Below, in pieces: positions 47,708 to 59,049 of a DNA stretch of 64,000 bases. The notes beneath the pieces are model-generated. The model was not told where the DNA came from and did no database searches. It saw only the letters and a program-made list of their open reading frames with translations. Numbering within the stretch: position 1 is the first letter of the stretch; every line of letters starts with the position of its first letter. The DNA lies in contig MNCI01022092.1 in the NCBI GenBank assembly GCA_015680685.1, forward strand, positions 779,280-843,279, written 5' to 3'. This stretch comes from Gnetum montanum (Eukaryota; Streptophyta; Gnetopsida; Gnetales; Gnetaceae). The translations under genes and the position numbers were made by a program.

Positions 47708-49927
47708 CTACGCCATCTGAATAATAGGATCTACATACTCTGTCATTAAGGCGAGGCAAGTATCAAACAAGTGTGACAACACATTTAATGCTAATGTAGC
47801 CAGTGCATCAGCTAGCGTGTTGTCATTTTGAGGCACGTGTTGGGCATCGGTTGTTGTGAATTGCTTCAGAAGATCTTTATCCATATCGTAGTAGGGTTGT
47901 AAATGTACAGCCTTGCAGGTGTAGACTTCTATGATTTGATTTATAATGAGCATCGAATCACCCCTAATCGCTAGGTGTTGAACGTTAAGCTCTCTGGCTG
48001 TTAATAATCCCTTGAGGAGCCCCTTGTACTCTACCACGTTGTTCGTGTAGGGGAAGGTCAAGTAGTAGGCATGAAGACGTACATCTTCAGGTGACAGCGT
48101 AATGACCGTGGTGGCACTGCCACCTCTAGTGGTTGAAGCTCCATCAAAATGTAACATTGCTTTGAGGCTTGTTAGAACGGGGCTTAGACTATGTATATGT
48201 TCATCGAGAAATTTAGGCTCTATCGTCGTCTGACAGTCAATAGGTGATGTCGTTAGTTGGTCAGCTACAGCTTGGCATTTTGTGGAAGATTGGCCAATGT
48301 AATGCAAATCAAATTCTACCATGATAGCTTTCCAACAAGCTATCCTACTACTCTCATATAGGTTGTGCGTAATAGCTCTCAGGATGTTATTCTTATAGAT
48401 TATATTGACTTTTCTATAGAAGAGATAGTGTCTACACTTTTTGAGCGCAAACACTAACGCTAAACAATTACGCTCTACTTCATTATACCTCGTTTCGTAT
48501 GCACATAGAGCATGACTCAAGTAGTAGATGGGTACTTCTGACCCATCACCTCTCTTTTGACAGAGTAATGCAGCTAGGGCTACGTCTGAGGTTGCGAGGT
48601 AAATGTAGAACAACTGATTCCTTTGTGGCGGGAATACTGTTGGCAAGCGTTGAAGTTCTTGTTTCAAGCTGTCAAACGCACACTGAAAATCATCTATCCA
48701 TTCAAAATTAACCCCCTTTTTAAGCAGATGCTGCATAGGGTGTAATTTATCTATTAATCTCAAGATGAACCGCCTGATAAATTGTAATCGCCCTTGCAAC
48801 CCGGGCAATTTCTTGAGACTTGTAGGGGGTGTCAACTCAACAATGGCCTTGACCTTGTCAGGGTCTACTCGTATGCCAGTTTCCAACACCACAAACCCTA
48901 GCATGTGCCTGATTTTGACTTTGAATACACACTTCTTTGGGTTGAGCCGGAGGTCGTATTTAGAGCATCTTTTAAGGACTAACTCTAGGTCCTCTGAATG
49001 ATCTTCCGACCTTACAAACTTAACAACTATATCGTCAACATAATCATTCAATCTTCCTAGGAGATAATCACTAAAGATGTACATCATAGCTCATTGATAC
49101 ATAGCTCTAGCATTTTTTAAACCAAAAGGCATCATAGTGTAGTAAAAGGTCCCCCAGGGTGTCATGAACGTTGTTGTCAACTGGTGTTCTGGGTTGATGC
49201 GAATCTGATTATAGCCTGAAAAGCCATCCATGAAGGATAAAAGTGCATGCCCAACGGTTGTATCTACTAGTTGGTTGATACTCGGTAGCGAGAAATTATC
49301 CTTGATTGTGGCTTTGTTCAAATCCCAGAAGTCTATGCAGATGCGTATCCCTCTGGTCTTCTTAGGGACAACTACAATGTTAGATACCCAATCGGAGTAA
49401 TCGACCGCATGGATGAAACCAGCCTGGTACAGTTTAGTGATCTTATCACGTACTGCTAGCGTGACTTATGGCTTAATTTTCCATGCTTTTTGTCTAATTT
49501 CTTTAATATGGGGGTCTAGAATTATGTTATGTTGTATTAGCCTTGGATCTAGTCCCGGCATATCTTCATATGACCATGCAAATACTGTGAAGTTATTCTG
49601 GAGCACCTGTTTTATATTGTCATGTGCCTTTGGGTCTAGTAAAGAACTAACCTTAAGAGTTTTGTTCTCACCTTTATGCGTAACCACAAGGACCTCATTG
49701 AGGGGGTCTCCAGTTACATCTCCAGCCTCCAGATCTAGTGTGTGCGTCGATTGTTCTGGCCAGTCTAGAGACGTTTCTGACGTGGCTATGGTTGTGTCAT
49801 TGAGGGAAAGGTTAGTTTCTACTAGTGTGAGATCAAATTTTCTAACGATTCCCCCATGTGGGCCTGTTAGGGCTAGGGGTGCAAATAAAGTTGCGTCCAT
49901 TTGCCAACTTTCCTGCAAAATTGCCAA
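47708..49927 (-). pseudogene. RT, RNase H and archaeal-type RNase H (element C)
   Basis: RT from about 49560: IIVVPKKTRGIRICIDF-like block, SFMDGFSGYNQIRINPEH, MPFGLKNARAMYQ, NDYVDDIVVKF (YVDD at 49031-49042). RNase H follows (IYYLSHALCAYETRYNEVER), then the second RNase H (HFDGASTTRGG, VEYKGLL, GDSMLIINQI, LADALATLAL). The 459-codon frame 47708-49087 is unbroken; stops lie at about 49089 and 49470. Just upstream, ATTTTGCAG at 49913-49921 is a good splice acceptor. Confidence 0.9.
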
Positions 49928-50107
49928 ATATGAAAGTGATTAGGAACATGCTAAGTTAAATGCCACAAGTATTAGTGTATGATGCTTGGTGTAGTTTGAA
50001 AAGGTATGGTATGAAATTGCCGAGCATGAAGAGCTAACTGAATTTTGAATACCGTGAACAACCTGTAATTAATGTGACCCGATTATGAAGTGATAAGGTG
50101 TAGTAGT

Positions 50108-50373
50108 TTAAGGTCGTTTCAGACCGTAATGCATGCAATATCTGCCGCATTAATGCCCTGATCTTCGGGTTCCCACTCATGCTGACACCAACGTTTGGGC
50201 AAGTCCCGCTTTAATCAGGCGTCAAGTCAGTTAGTCTTGCATATTATAAGTAGGCGATTCTTATCGAAAACAAGCTGTTGGCTATTGATAATTCGAATTC
50301 AGCTGTCGCAAAGAGAGAGAGAAAGATCAAAAGATAGCAGTGCGTTATTTGTGAAGTTTTATAGAACTGTAAC
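50108..50373 (+). promoter_or_regulatory. Promoter and 5' UTR of the antisense gene (element C)
   Basis: A GTTTAAGGTCGTTTCAGACC unit related to the downstream repeats is at 50108. ATTATAAG at 50243-50250 is a TATA-like box 124 bp before ATG 50374. Assignment rests on position relative to the gene. Confidence 0.45.
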
Positions 50374-53300
50374 TATGGCACCGAAGGTAAGAGGAAAGAA
50401 TGCCAAATTGGTGAAAATCGATGAAGTGCAAGGGAGTCTGCAGCATGCTTCGCAGGCCTTGGTTGAAGTATGAGATGTTACTCCCCTGAATCAGTAGGCC
50501 ATCCCTCACTTATTCGCATTGCTTTCGGTGATATGCTTTTTATTTTATTTATTCTTTTGAGTCATCTACATAAACTAGAGTTTTGGGATATAGACCTTGT
50601 ATTAAAACAAGGGTTTAGATAGCGGTATTGCATCTATCGCCATTGTCTAAGACAAACCTTGCACTATTGTAAGGGTTTAAGCAATTTGGCTATGTGGCTA
50701 AAGCGTAATTTGTAGTTTTCCTAAGCATGCAATGAAATCTAGATTTAGAATTTTTTCTGATGGTAACATATTTATGTTCTGTACAGCATAATGGTGAAAC
50801 CTGTCCTAATTTTTTTGGACATAGTAGGGGTTTTGTGTTGTATAAACCCTCCTGCAGCCAATGTTCCTTCCCCTCAAACTCACCTACAGGGGAAAGAAAT
50901 ATGGTTCCGGAAGGGTGCGCAGGAGTTCTTGTAGTTTTTGTTGCATAATTACAACATCATCCTTTGGTCGCATTTGTCGGGTGATGTGGCTACAGCCATT
51001 TTGGAAAATTTGTTAGTCGGTTCTACACAGGGCGTTTTGGCTTTCCTGATAGACAGAGCTATTGACACTGGTCGACCTCAAGACCGTGAACTTGGTGCCA
51101 AAGGATTGAGGCATTTAAGTTGGATCTGGGAGATGCCCAGATTTAGTTGTTATCATGCCTATAACACTTTGTTCATAGCCCGTCATGTCTCAACCTACTT
51201 TCATAATCCACCGGGCATTGTGCATTACTCAGGCAGGTAAGTCATTTTACTTATGATGATGTTAATATGTTTTCTAATGCTTAAAACTTGTAGAGCATGG
51301 GATAGTAATGCGCTATATGATACAGGTTCTTTATCAACAAAAATGGGTTATTGGGCAATAATGATATATTGTCCCTGACCGAAAGGGTGATAAATGAGTT
51401 TACATCCACTAGCAATGTACGTACCAGTGTCATGGGGAAAATGGCCTTCGAGATTCCTAAGTATCCCACCCGTTACTCTGATCTTTCAAGAATTGTTAGA
51501 GCCTCGGATGGTTACATGAGGAATGGACTTTCAACCCGCCCCTCACCCTCGCGGACATGCAAAGGAAGCTTCCTCTATTTTATTTGCCATTCAGACCTGG
51601 TAAGGTTTCATCGTTACAATTAGTTATACGATATTATTGTTTGAAATGTTGTATAACATTGTCTTTGCTATCTTGAATTGTGTTATTAGTTAGGAAATCC
51701 CGGGAAGTTACCATCATGATTTCCGACCGCGAGGCGAATACCCTCCTCTTCTGTTATAGCGACATAAAGGAAGCACAATGCTGGCTCGACCACGTAGTAG
51801 CCCTAGCTACGTTGGTTACTAAGCTGTGGAAGGCGAGGCTAATGCATTTGTTTCTGGCTGTAACACCCAATCTCCCCGCAAGTGAAATGCTAACCTTGGT
51901 TAACTCCTTCAGCAAGGGGACTGAACATTTTTGCACGCACGTGCGTAATGTGCATGTACATTTTGACATTGACACTCAACTATTTACTAACCTTTTTGGC
52001 GTCCCCTTCGATGGTCTTCCCATAGAAGAAAAGTCACGGAGAAGCCTCAAATGTCAGGAAGAGCTAGAGGAGTGGTTGGGGACTAAGAAGGACATGAAGG
52101 GGATTCCTTATGAAAAGATCGAGTTAGAGGTTACCAAGACCATTTATCCCCTCTTCTGAGCCTGGGCTTTCCCCAAAACACTCTCACAGGGGAAGTTCTT
52201 CACCATAGAATAGGCCCGTATCATGGGAGAGGTGATAAAGGAAGGGACCCAATTCAACTGGGCGAGCTATTTCACCAAAGGGTTATGCAGTGAAATGATT
52301 AGGCTCCGCCAAAAGCTCGAGTCACATTTTAGTGTGCATTTCACCCTTTTCATAGCTTGCCTCTAGCATTTTGCCAAATTTTTGGTGGTCCAGAGGAATG
52401 GGGTCTAGGTGCAATAGGACCGAGACCAGTTATCCAAACCCTGGATCTTCCACCTCTTCGGCACTACCCGGTCACAGGATCCTCTAGAGGGAATTGGGGA
52501 GTCATTTTCTATAATGACTAGGAATGTGGCGGCACCTCAAACGCAAGGCTCTGATAGCGTAAGTGGGGCGCTTCCCTCTTACACTGGTGATGCGTTACAG
52601 GGGAAGCGCCTGGTGGCAAAAATAGTGGATGCTTCAGTTCAGTGTAAAAGGCCTCGTCTAACCGAGGCGCTTGTGGAGCCAATAGGTGGCGCAGGTAGAA
52701 GTGTACAAGTCAAGTTTCAGCAGAGTAAACTTCCACCTGGTAAGTGAGAGGATATAGTAAAATTTATGGTAATTTTTGTATTACGCAACTTATTCAAGGT
52801 GTTTTGAATTATTTAAGTGTATTATACGGCATGAACAGGGAGACCTACAGAGTGGTTGACCCCTGAGACAGGGGCAGTGGTGTTACGGCATGGGGAAGGG
52901 GCCCCAGTTTTGGAAGAGGAGGCCCCAATTATTAAAGTAAGTGATGCACAGACCCTTGTGCGCGAAGAGAGAGTGGAGGCGGAGAATGTTGACGCACTTC
53001 CCACTGGGACAGGAAGAGGTAATCAGTCTGTTAAAATTTTTAAGAGATCCTGTTATTAGTCAAAATTTTTAACTTAATTATACCATAGATGAATGAGGTG
53101 ATTCCCCATCCACCGTTGTAAATAGAGTGTGGGATGAATTTCCTGATAAATTCACCTTTATGGAAGGCGTCGTTGGTGATATGATCGAGCACCTAGAATG
53201 CATCGATCCCAAGGCTGGTATGTTACAACTATGGTATGCTTATTTTTTTATAAGGTTACAGTGTTTAATTACGTTTGATCTAATATTTGTCATTAGGAGC

Positions 53301-54401
53301 TCACCTTCGATGGGACTCTATGGAGCCCATTGACCTGGACACCATCGAACCCTCATCATAAGCAATGATCGTGCCACGCAACATTTACGAAGAAATGTGT
53401 AAATGTGCGTTACGTTCAACCTGCTCTCGGTGGGAAAGTCAGAATGCCAATGAATACCTCTAGAAGAAGCTATAGAGATCAGAGAAGGAAAGGATGTCTC
53501 TGACCAAAGAGGGCGGCGACTTAAGGTCGCGATGTGAATTCCTGCAAGCTCAAGGAACGGGTGAAGAGAACTGGCGGATAGCTATCATTGACTATGCTCG
53601 CTACTGGACCGTAGTCAGAAACAGCATACAAACCATTCATGAATTGGTTGAGCAAAGGATGTAGATGGAGCTCCTGGCCCAGATGAATCAAGACTGGAAG
53701 GACTTTTGTGCAAGTGTCCAAGAGTGGGGGCAGAAGCAGAAAGATCATAAGCATTTGTATAAGCGAGAAAGTATCGCTTACCATCAACATTATCGAGATT
53801 CTGTCTTTGAAGCTCAATCCTTGCGATTATTCCTCGATTTCATTGGTGCATCTGAGGCCTTCGAGAAGTTCCAGGAGCAGGTGATGGTGAGTGCATCCCT
53901 AGAAAGAGAAATTACTCTTCCCGGGGGAGAGACCACAATCCCTACCTTCTTCCCTGAACCACCCCAGTGGACTAGTGTGGAGAAAGGGAAGGTTAAGGCT
54001 GGAACTAATTTGGGAAACGGGGTTTGGTCTGAGTTGACTGAAGACGAGATTATGCAATGCCTGTGGGTTAGTTTAGATCAACTCCCCTTTGTTGCTGATG
54101 CAGGGCCATCGCAAGTGAATTTGAATTTTTTGAGTTGTCCTATCATGGCTTTTGCTGATATATTTGTTGTATGTAGTTACAAGAAGAAGGTGAACAAGAT
54201 GAGGCGTACGTTCAGGGAGGAGAGCGTAATGACGTAGATTGTCACTTTGGAGAGCAAGTTTTAGTGGAAGAACCCTATGAAGGTGACGTTCCTCATGATG
54301 GAATACTTCCTAAAAGGGACGGCCCATATGAAGATGATTTGCTAGGCTTAGAGGCAGAGTTAAGGGATACGGGAGGCAGTGGTGCTAGAGGGGATGCGTA
54401 A
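50374..54401 (+). pseudogene. Antisense multi-exon gene inside Tat element C
   Basis: Exons I infer: 50374-50466 (MAPKVRGKNAKLVK), 50787-51236, 51326-51599, 51690-52739, 52839-53018, 53089-53217, 53297-54114, 54177-54401. Introns are 62-99 bp (first 320), all GT-AG. The last four junctions (phases 1,1,1,0) keep one frame from 51690 to the TAA at 54399; the last intron opens a 74-codon acidic tail. Exon 2 looks like an NLI-interacting-factor/FCP1 HAD domain: LIFLDIVGVL, YNIILWSHLSGDVAT, YNTLFIARHV, NPPGIVHY. Exon 4 has HVRNVHVHFDIDTQLFTNLF, transposon-protein-like. Exon 7 is Glu/Lys-rich. Decay: TAG near 50931, one frameshift near 51515, and several stops in exons 4, 6 and 7. The exon 1-2 junction is uncertain. 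Confidence 0.72.
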
Positions 54402-54576
54402 TTATGATTACACATAATTTTATTTATGAGATGGAACAAAGACAATATGAATTTTGGCATGATTAATCATGAGATTTTATTTATGGTTTTTAATTTTATG
54501 TCTTTATTTATACAAATCGTAAATAGAATTATTGAGGGTTTTGGGTAGGTGGCATTATTGCGATCATTGGATGGAG

Positions 54577-54780
54577 TTGCTAGTTTAAGGCCATTGCGGG
54601 CTGTTACATAGTGTTTGCGTAAAATATAGATGAATTTGCTAGTTTGAGGCCGTCCCAGGCTGTTAAGTGTTTTTTGGGTAAGGACAGAAATCAGATATTT
54701 TATTTTAGGGCCATTTCGGGCCTTCGCTAGTTTTAGGCCATTATAGGGCTTTACTAGTTTTAGGTTGTTGCGGGCCATTT
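54577..54780. repeat. Short GGCC-palindrome repeats (element C)
   Basis: Five or so units of GCTAGTTTAAGGCCATTGCGGGC type with irregular spacing, following the antisense gene as in D (6715-6935). Confidence 0.75.
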
Positions 54781-55040
54781 GCATATGTCGGAGAATGCAA
54801 TTGATAAAAGTGTAAATATTTGCGTAATTGTACTAATGTAACTAATAGGAGTTAAGAAGCATAAATGGTGTAAACTAGGAAAAATAAATGGCATAATTGA
54901 TAGAAGACATAAATATATGTATACTAAACAAAGCTGACAATCAAAACTGATAAGCGTAAATGGCAAAACTAGTGAAAGTGTAAAGATGCACGTAAATATC
55001 TCGTAAGTTAATTGCTAGCCCATAATTATTTTTTTGATAG
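54781..55040. other. Spacer between antisense gene repeats and protease
   Basis: AT-rich, with CATAAATGGT-like short motifs repeated irregularly. No gene seen. On the minus strand it would lie just inside the putative intron. Confidence 0.4.
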
Positions 55041-55043
55041 CTT

Positions 55044-55860
55044 TTACGTTGAGTGGTGCATAAGGGCGAGGAGATCTATGACCTGACTCCTTCACATCAT
55101 CTTCCTCTCCCTAAAATGGTAGGTCAGCCCAGGCTAGGCTGTCATTAGTCATTTCGACTTGTTCGGGAATTTGGACATGGGTTTGATCTTCAGGCATTTC
55201 AATTTTCAAACCCTATTCTTCCTCGATGTTATTGACGGTTCTAGGAGTTATTTCATCACCATGTATCACTACCTCTCCCCCTGCATAAGGTAGGTGTATC
55301 TCTTGGTGTATCGGTAATGAAACTGTCCTCAGTTGTGCTAGCCAGGACCTCCCTAGAATCAGGTTGAAGACGAGCATCTCCTCGACGATGATAAATGTGG
55401 TGTCTATTGGGAACTGGTCTCCTACCACAAAATCAATATGTACCATCCCTTTGACTTAAACTCATACCTTGTTGAATGAATTTAGGCACGATGTCTTCAT
55501 AGGACTGATCTGGTCGACCAGGCCCAACTTATCCACTATAGGATAAGGGATGACATTCGTAGCCGCACCATCATCAATGTGCACCCTCCATATCCGATGT
55601 TTACCAACCCAGATGGTGATGAACATGGGTTCTTTTGTCACTCGACCTTTCTCAGGATCATCTTTGATGGATTCATCATGAAAGGTCAACGGGGTAGGTT
55701 TAGGTCGCTCAGCGGTGGGGGGAAACATGACAGCATGTATCGCTTCCTCTTCCGCTGGTAAGCTTTCATCCATAGGTATGCATGTTAGCATATAGACCAT
55801 AGCCTCACGGTGCTTTTGAGATATCATAAGAAAGTCATAGAGGCTCAATGTTGTGTTCTC
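55044..55860 (-). pseudogene. Aspartic protease and linker (element C)
   Basis: FITIWVGKHRIWRVHIDDGA: the active site is DDGA, as DDGT in D. Then LVDQISPM and NLILGRSWLAQL. Stops near 55225 and 55455. The linker continues (AWADLPF ... APLN) to about 55048, where AAC|GTAAAAG could be a splice donor. Confidence 0.84.
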
Positions 55861-58801
55861 CTATTTTAGAGCCTTCTTGACTTGAGTAAATGCGTCAAGG
55901 AGGTCTCGCTCTCGACTGGGTTTCTTGTCTCCTCTTTCTTCTTCCATTCGCCCTAAGAGATGAATTTCACGAGGTGGAATAGCGTCGTTCGAAGGGTTGT
56001 ATTTCTTTCTGTAGAGGGGAGGTGCAAGAGAAGGTACAGAAGCTAGGGGCCTAGGCTTAGCAAACCCTAGCATAGAGCAGTCTTTGGTTGCATTAATTGG
56101 CGCATATCCTTCCCTTTTTTCGTTGGATGGAGGTTGGTGTTTTTGGTTAAAGACCCGCCCCTGCATAAAAGGGGCAGCTGGTGGTTTTTGTGCCCTAAGG
56201 ATAAAAGGTGCCTTAGGAGTAGGCATGGGCATGGCCATGGCTTTATTGTTAATGTGAGACTGAGTTATAGTTTGAGAGGGCGTCCAAATAACAAAGGGTG
56301 GCTTCGAGGCATTGCCAACTGCCAGCGAAGAATTTGCCCCCTGGGGTGAACTGATGGGTGCACGCAACACAAAGGGTTGCTTAGGCGGTACCTTCCTCTC
56401 ACTATCCGTACTTACCATGTTGATGGTATATGTTGCATTATTTACATTTAACGGGTCTTTATACACATGCATCGCTTGGTTTTCGGGACGTGTTGGACTA
56501 CTATTGTCTAATGTCAAAGAACCATCATCAATCATGCATTGAATATCTTCCTTTAATGTGCAGCAGTAATTGGTGTCATGACCACACAACTGGTGGTAGT
56601 CAAAAAAATGGTCTAGCCTTAAAGAATTAGGGACTGGCGGTTCGTTGGGTAGAGCTAAAGAATGGTTCTTCAACAATTCACAATGACGCCTGTGATGCTG
56701 CAGATCTTCTTCGGATATTTTTTTATTTTGAATATATTCTGCTCCTAATAATTATTTCAATAGTTCTGAATTTTTTATACGTAGGGCTCTATATTTCGAA
56801 TAATATTTATGCTCGAAGTTTGGTTTTGACTGTGAGGGCTATTCAGGGGCAAGTGCTTCTTTGTTGGTGCTGCTTGCACTAGCCGTGGTTTCGGCAGGCA
56901 CTGTGGGTGCCTTCTTGTTATTCTTGTTTTTGGCGCCCTCAGCCAGCATAGCTACTATCGTCGTTGCTATTTTACCTTTGTCTTTACCCTTTTTTGGCGT
57001 TCTTATACGCCACATACACTGGGTCTTCGCTAGCCTCCGTAGCATCTTGGATGCTCTTAGTTTGCATGAAGGCTTGACTCAGGGAACGAGGGGAAAGATA
57101 GTATAATTTAGACTTGATGAAGTCATTAACTGCTCCTTTGAAAATAGCCAACAAATGGGCTTCTGCGATAGGCTCACGAATTTCATTTAGAGTAGTGCTC
57201 CATCACTGTATAAACTTTGGGACTGGCTCGAGTAGGACTTGTTTCACTCCAATAAGTTGATCTAACGTGACTTCCAGCTTTAAATTGTATTTAAAGAGAG
57301 TCACAAATTGTGTTAGAAGCTCTTCCAAGGTTGAGATGGAAGAGCGAGGGAGTGCTCAATACCAGTCCAAGGCCTTACCTGCCAAAGACATTGCAAATAC
57401 ATGGATAATCATATGGGGCCATTGTTGTAGTAGTAAGGATTCAGACCTAAAGGTAACGAGATGAGCATTAGGATCACCTTCCCCACTGTATTTTGTAAAA
57501 TGGGGCAAAGACATCCCTGGAGGCAAGGACAACATAGGGACTACTAGGTTGATGGGGTCATCATGGTAGAAATCCATGACCTGTATTGTATCAAAGCCAG
57601 CAGCTTTAAGGTGCTTAACTTCCTCGATGAGGGTCTGAATAAGCAAAAAAGCTTGATCCAAACCTATTGATGACGAAGTTGGCACTGGAGGAGCAGGGGG
57701 TTGGGCTGGAAGAATAGTACCAAACAATGGAAAGGGAGCGATAGCTTGGCTAACAAACAGCGCAACGGGGACTGTCCCCACGAACAGAGCTACCTATGAA
57801 ACCCACCACCTGACAGGCTGTGCGGAAAAATTGGTCGTCGCTGGATGTGTAGGATGGAAGATGTAAGGAAGTTGTGCAGTTACCTGCGGAACATGTGTGG
57901 TAGATGCAGCCAAAGGTTGCACACCATAGAACGTAGATTGATTATGTTGTGCAACAGGCGAGATCCATTGACCAGCTATAGGTTGTTGAACAGATCGCTG
58001 CAATTGAATGGTGGTTGCAATCTGTTTCCTTGCAATGGGCTACGACGATAAGGTTTGCACCAGATTTTGCACCGGGCGGGTTATAGGCATGGTATGGACC
58101 TACACTTGGGGAATGAAATGGGGGGTAATAGATGCAGGTATCATCGATGGAATACTAATTGCATGTGGCGAGGGGATTACTCCCACGTTATTTTGAGATG
58201 GCATTTGTACTTTCAAGACTGCAGATTGCATGGTGGCCTGCGGGACGATGGGAATATGCGTTTGGGTGGTCATGATTGGGTTGAGATGGGCAGCTTCTCC
58301 AGTAAGAGGATTAAACATGGGATTCACATATGTATGGGGGTTGATGGTATGGTATGAATCCACGTGTTCAAACTAAGCTGCGAATTCATCTTCCTCCTCC
58401 TCCTCATTTTGAGGCTCTAGACTAGACTGTGTAGTCTGATTCTTAGCCATAACCAGTTGGGACAGGAGTTCATGATAATGATCAATAAGGGGGATGATGT
58501 CATATGCAGTAGGGGTGAAGTCTTGACCCCCTTTGTGGATCAGCTCATAATTTCATTCTGCCTCTATCTCGACTCGGCTAAGAACAAGCTTTGCCTAGAT
58601 CTTGACGCAAATGAAATTATACTCTTCAGGAGTCAAGACAGTGAGTGAAGGATCCTTGCCTTGTAATCTCAATGAATGATGTGATGGTCCTTGAGGTCCT
58701 GTAGCGCCGAAAGTTGATTCGGGAATGGTGACGGGATTTACAGTTGTGGCACCCGAGTCAATGGCAACCATAGCGGTAGTAGTTGTATGTGCAGAATCCA
58801 T
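55861..58801 (-). pseudogene. gag (element C)
   Basis: ATG at 58801, 226 bp after the PBS. Low-complexity Pro/Thr/Gln N-terminus (57794-58363), capsid core around 57356-57640 (LPHFTKYSGEGDPNAHLVTF, VFAMSLAGKALDWY), a Lys-rich segment, then FFDYHQLCGHDTNYC near 56580, a Tat zinc-knuckle-like motif whose first Cys is Phe here but Cys in D. Pro/Lys-rich tail to 55861. Broken by several stops and shifts. Confidence 0.85.
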
Positions 58802-59026
58802 CTCTCAGATAGATCGATAACAACAAACGAAAATATTTAAAAGGTGACGGCAAAAAGGAATTATGATTTGGCTTTCTACCCTGTAGGATTCCAAAGGAAT
58901 CATTACTGTGACCAATCTACACCACACGAGTTTCTAAACTTCCTTAGAGTTTTTATGTCTACGTTATGTGAACGTGGGTATGGATTGCTTACAGAGTTAC
59001 CCGTAAAATACGAATCAGAGGTTCAA

Positions 59027-59044
59027 GCCATCCTTCTAGCGCCA
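59027..59044 (-). promoter_or_regulatory. Primer binding site (element C)
   Basis: TGGCGCTAGAAGGATGGC on the minus strand, five bases after the LTR. Confidence 0.75.
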
Positions 59045-59049
59045 AAAAA

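Noticed and set aside
50374-54401. Ordinary host gene into which element C pieces inserted
   Set aside because: A homologous gene sits at the same place and strand in element D, and C has intact LTRs and a target duplication around the whole unit.
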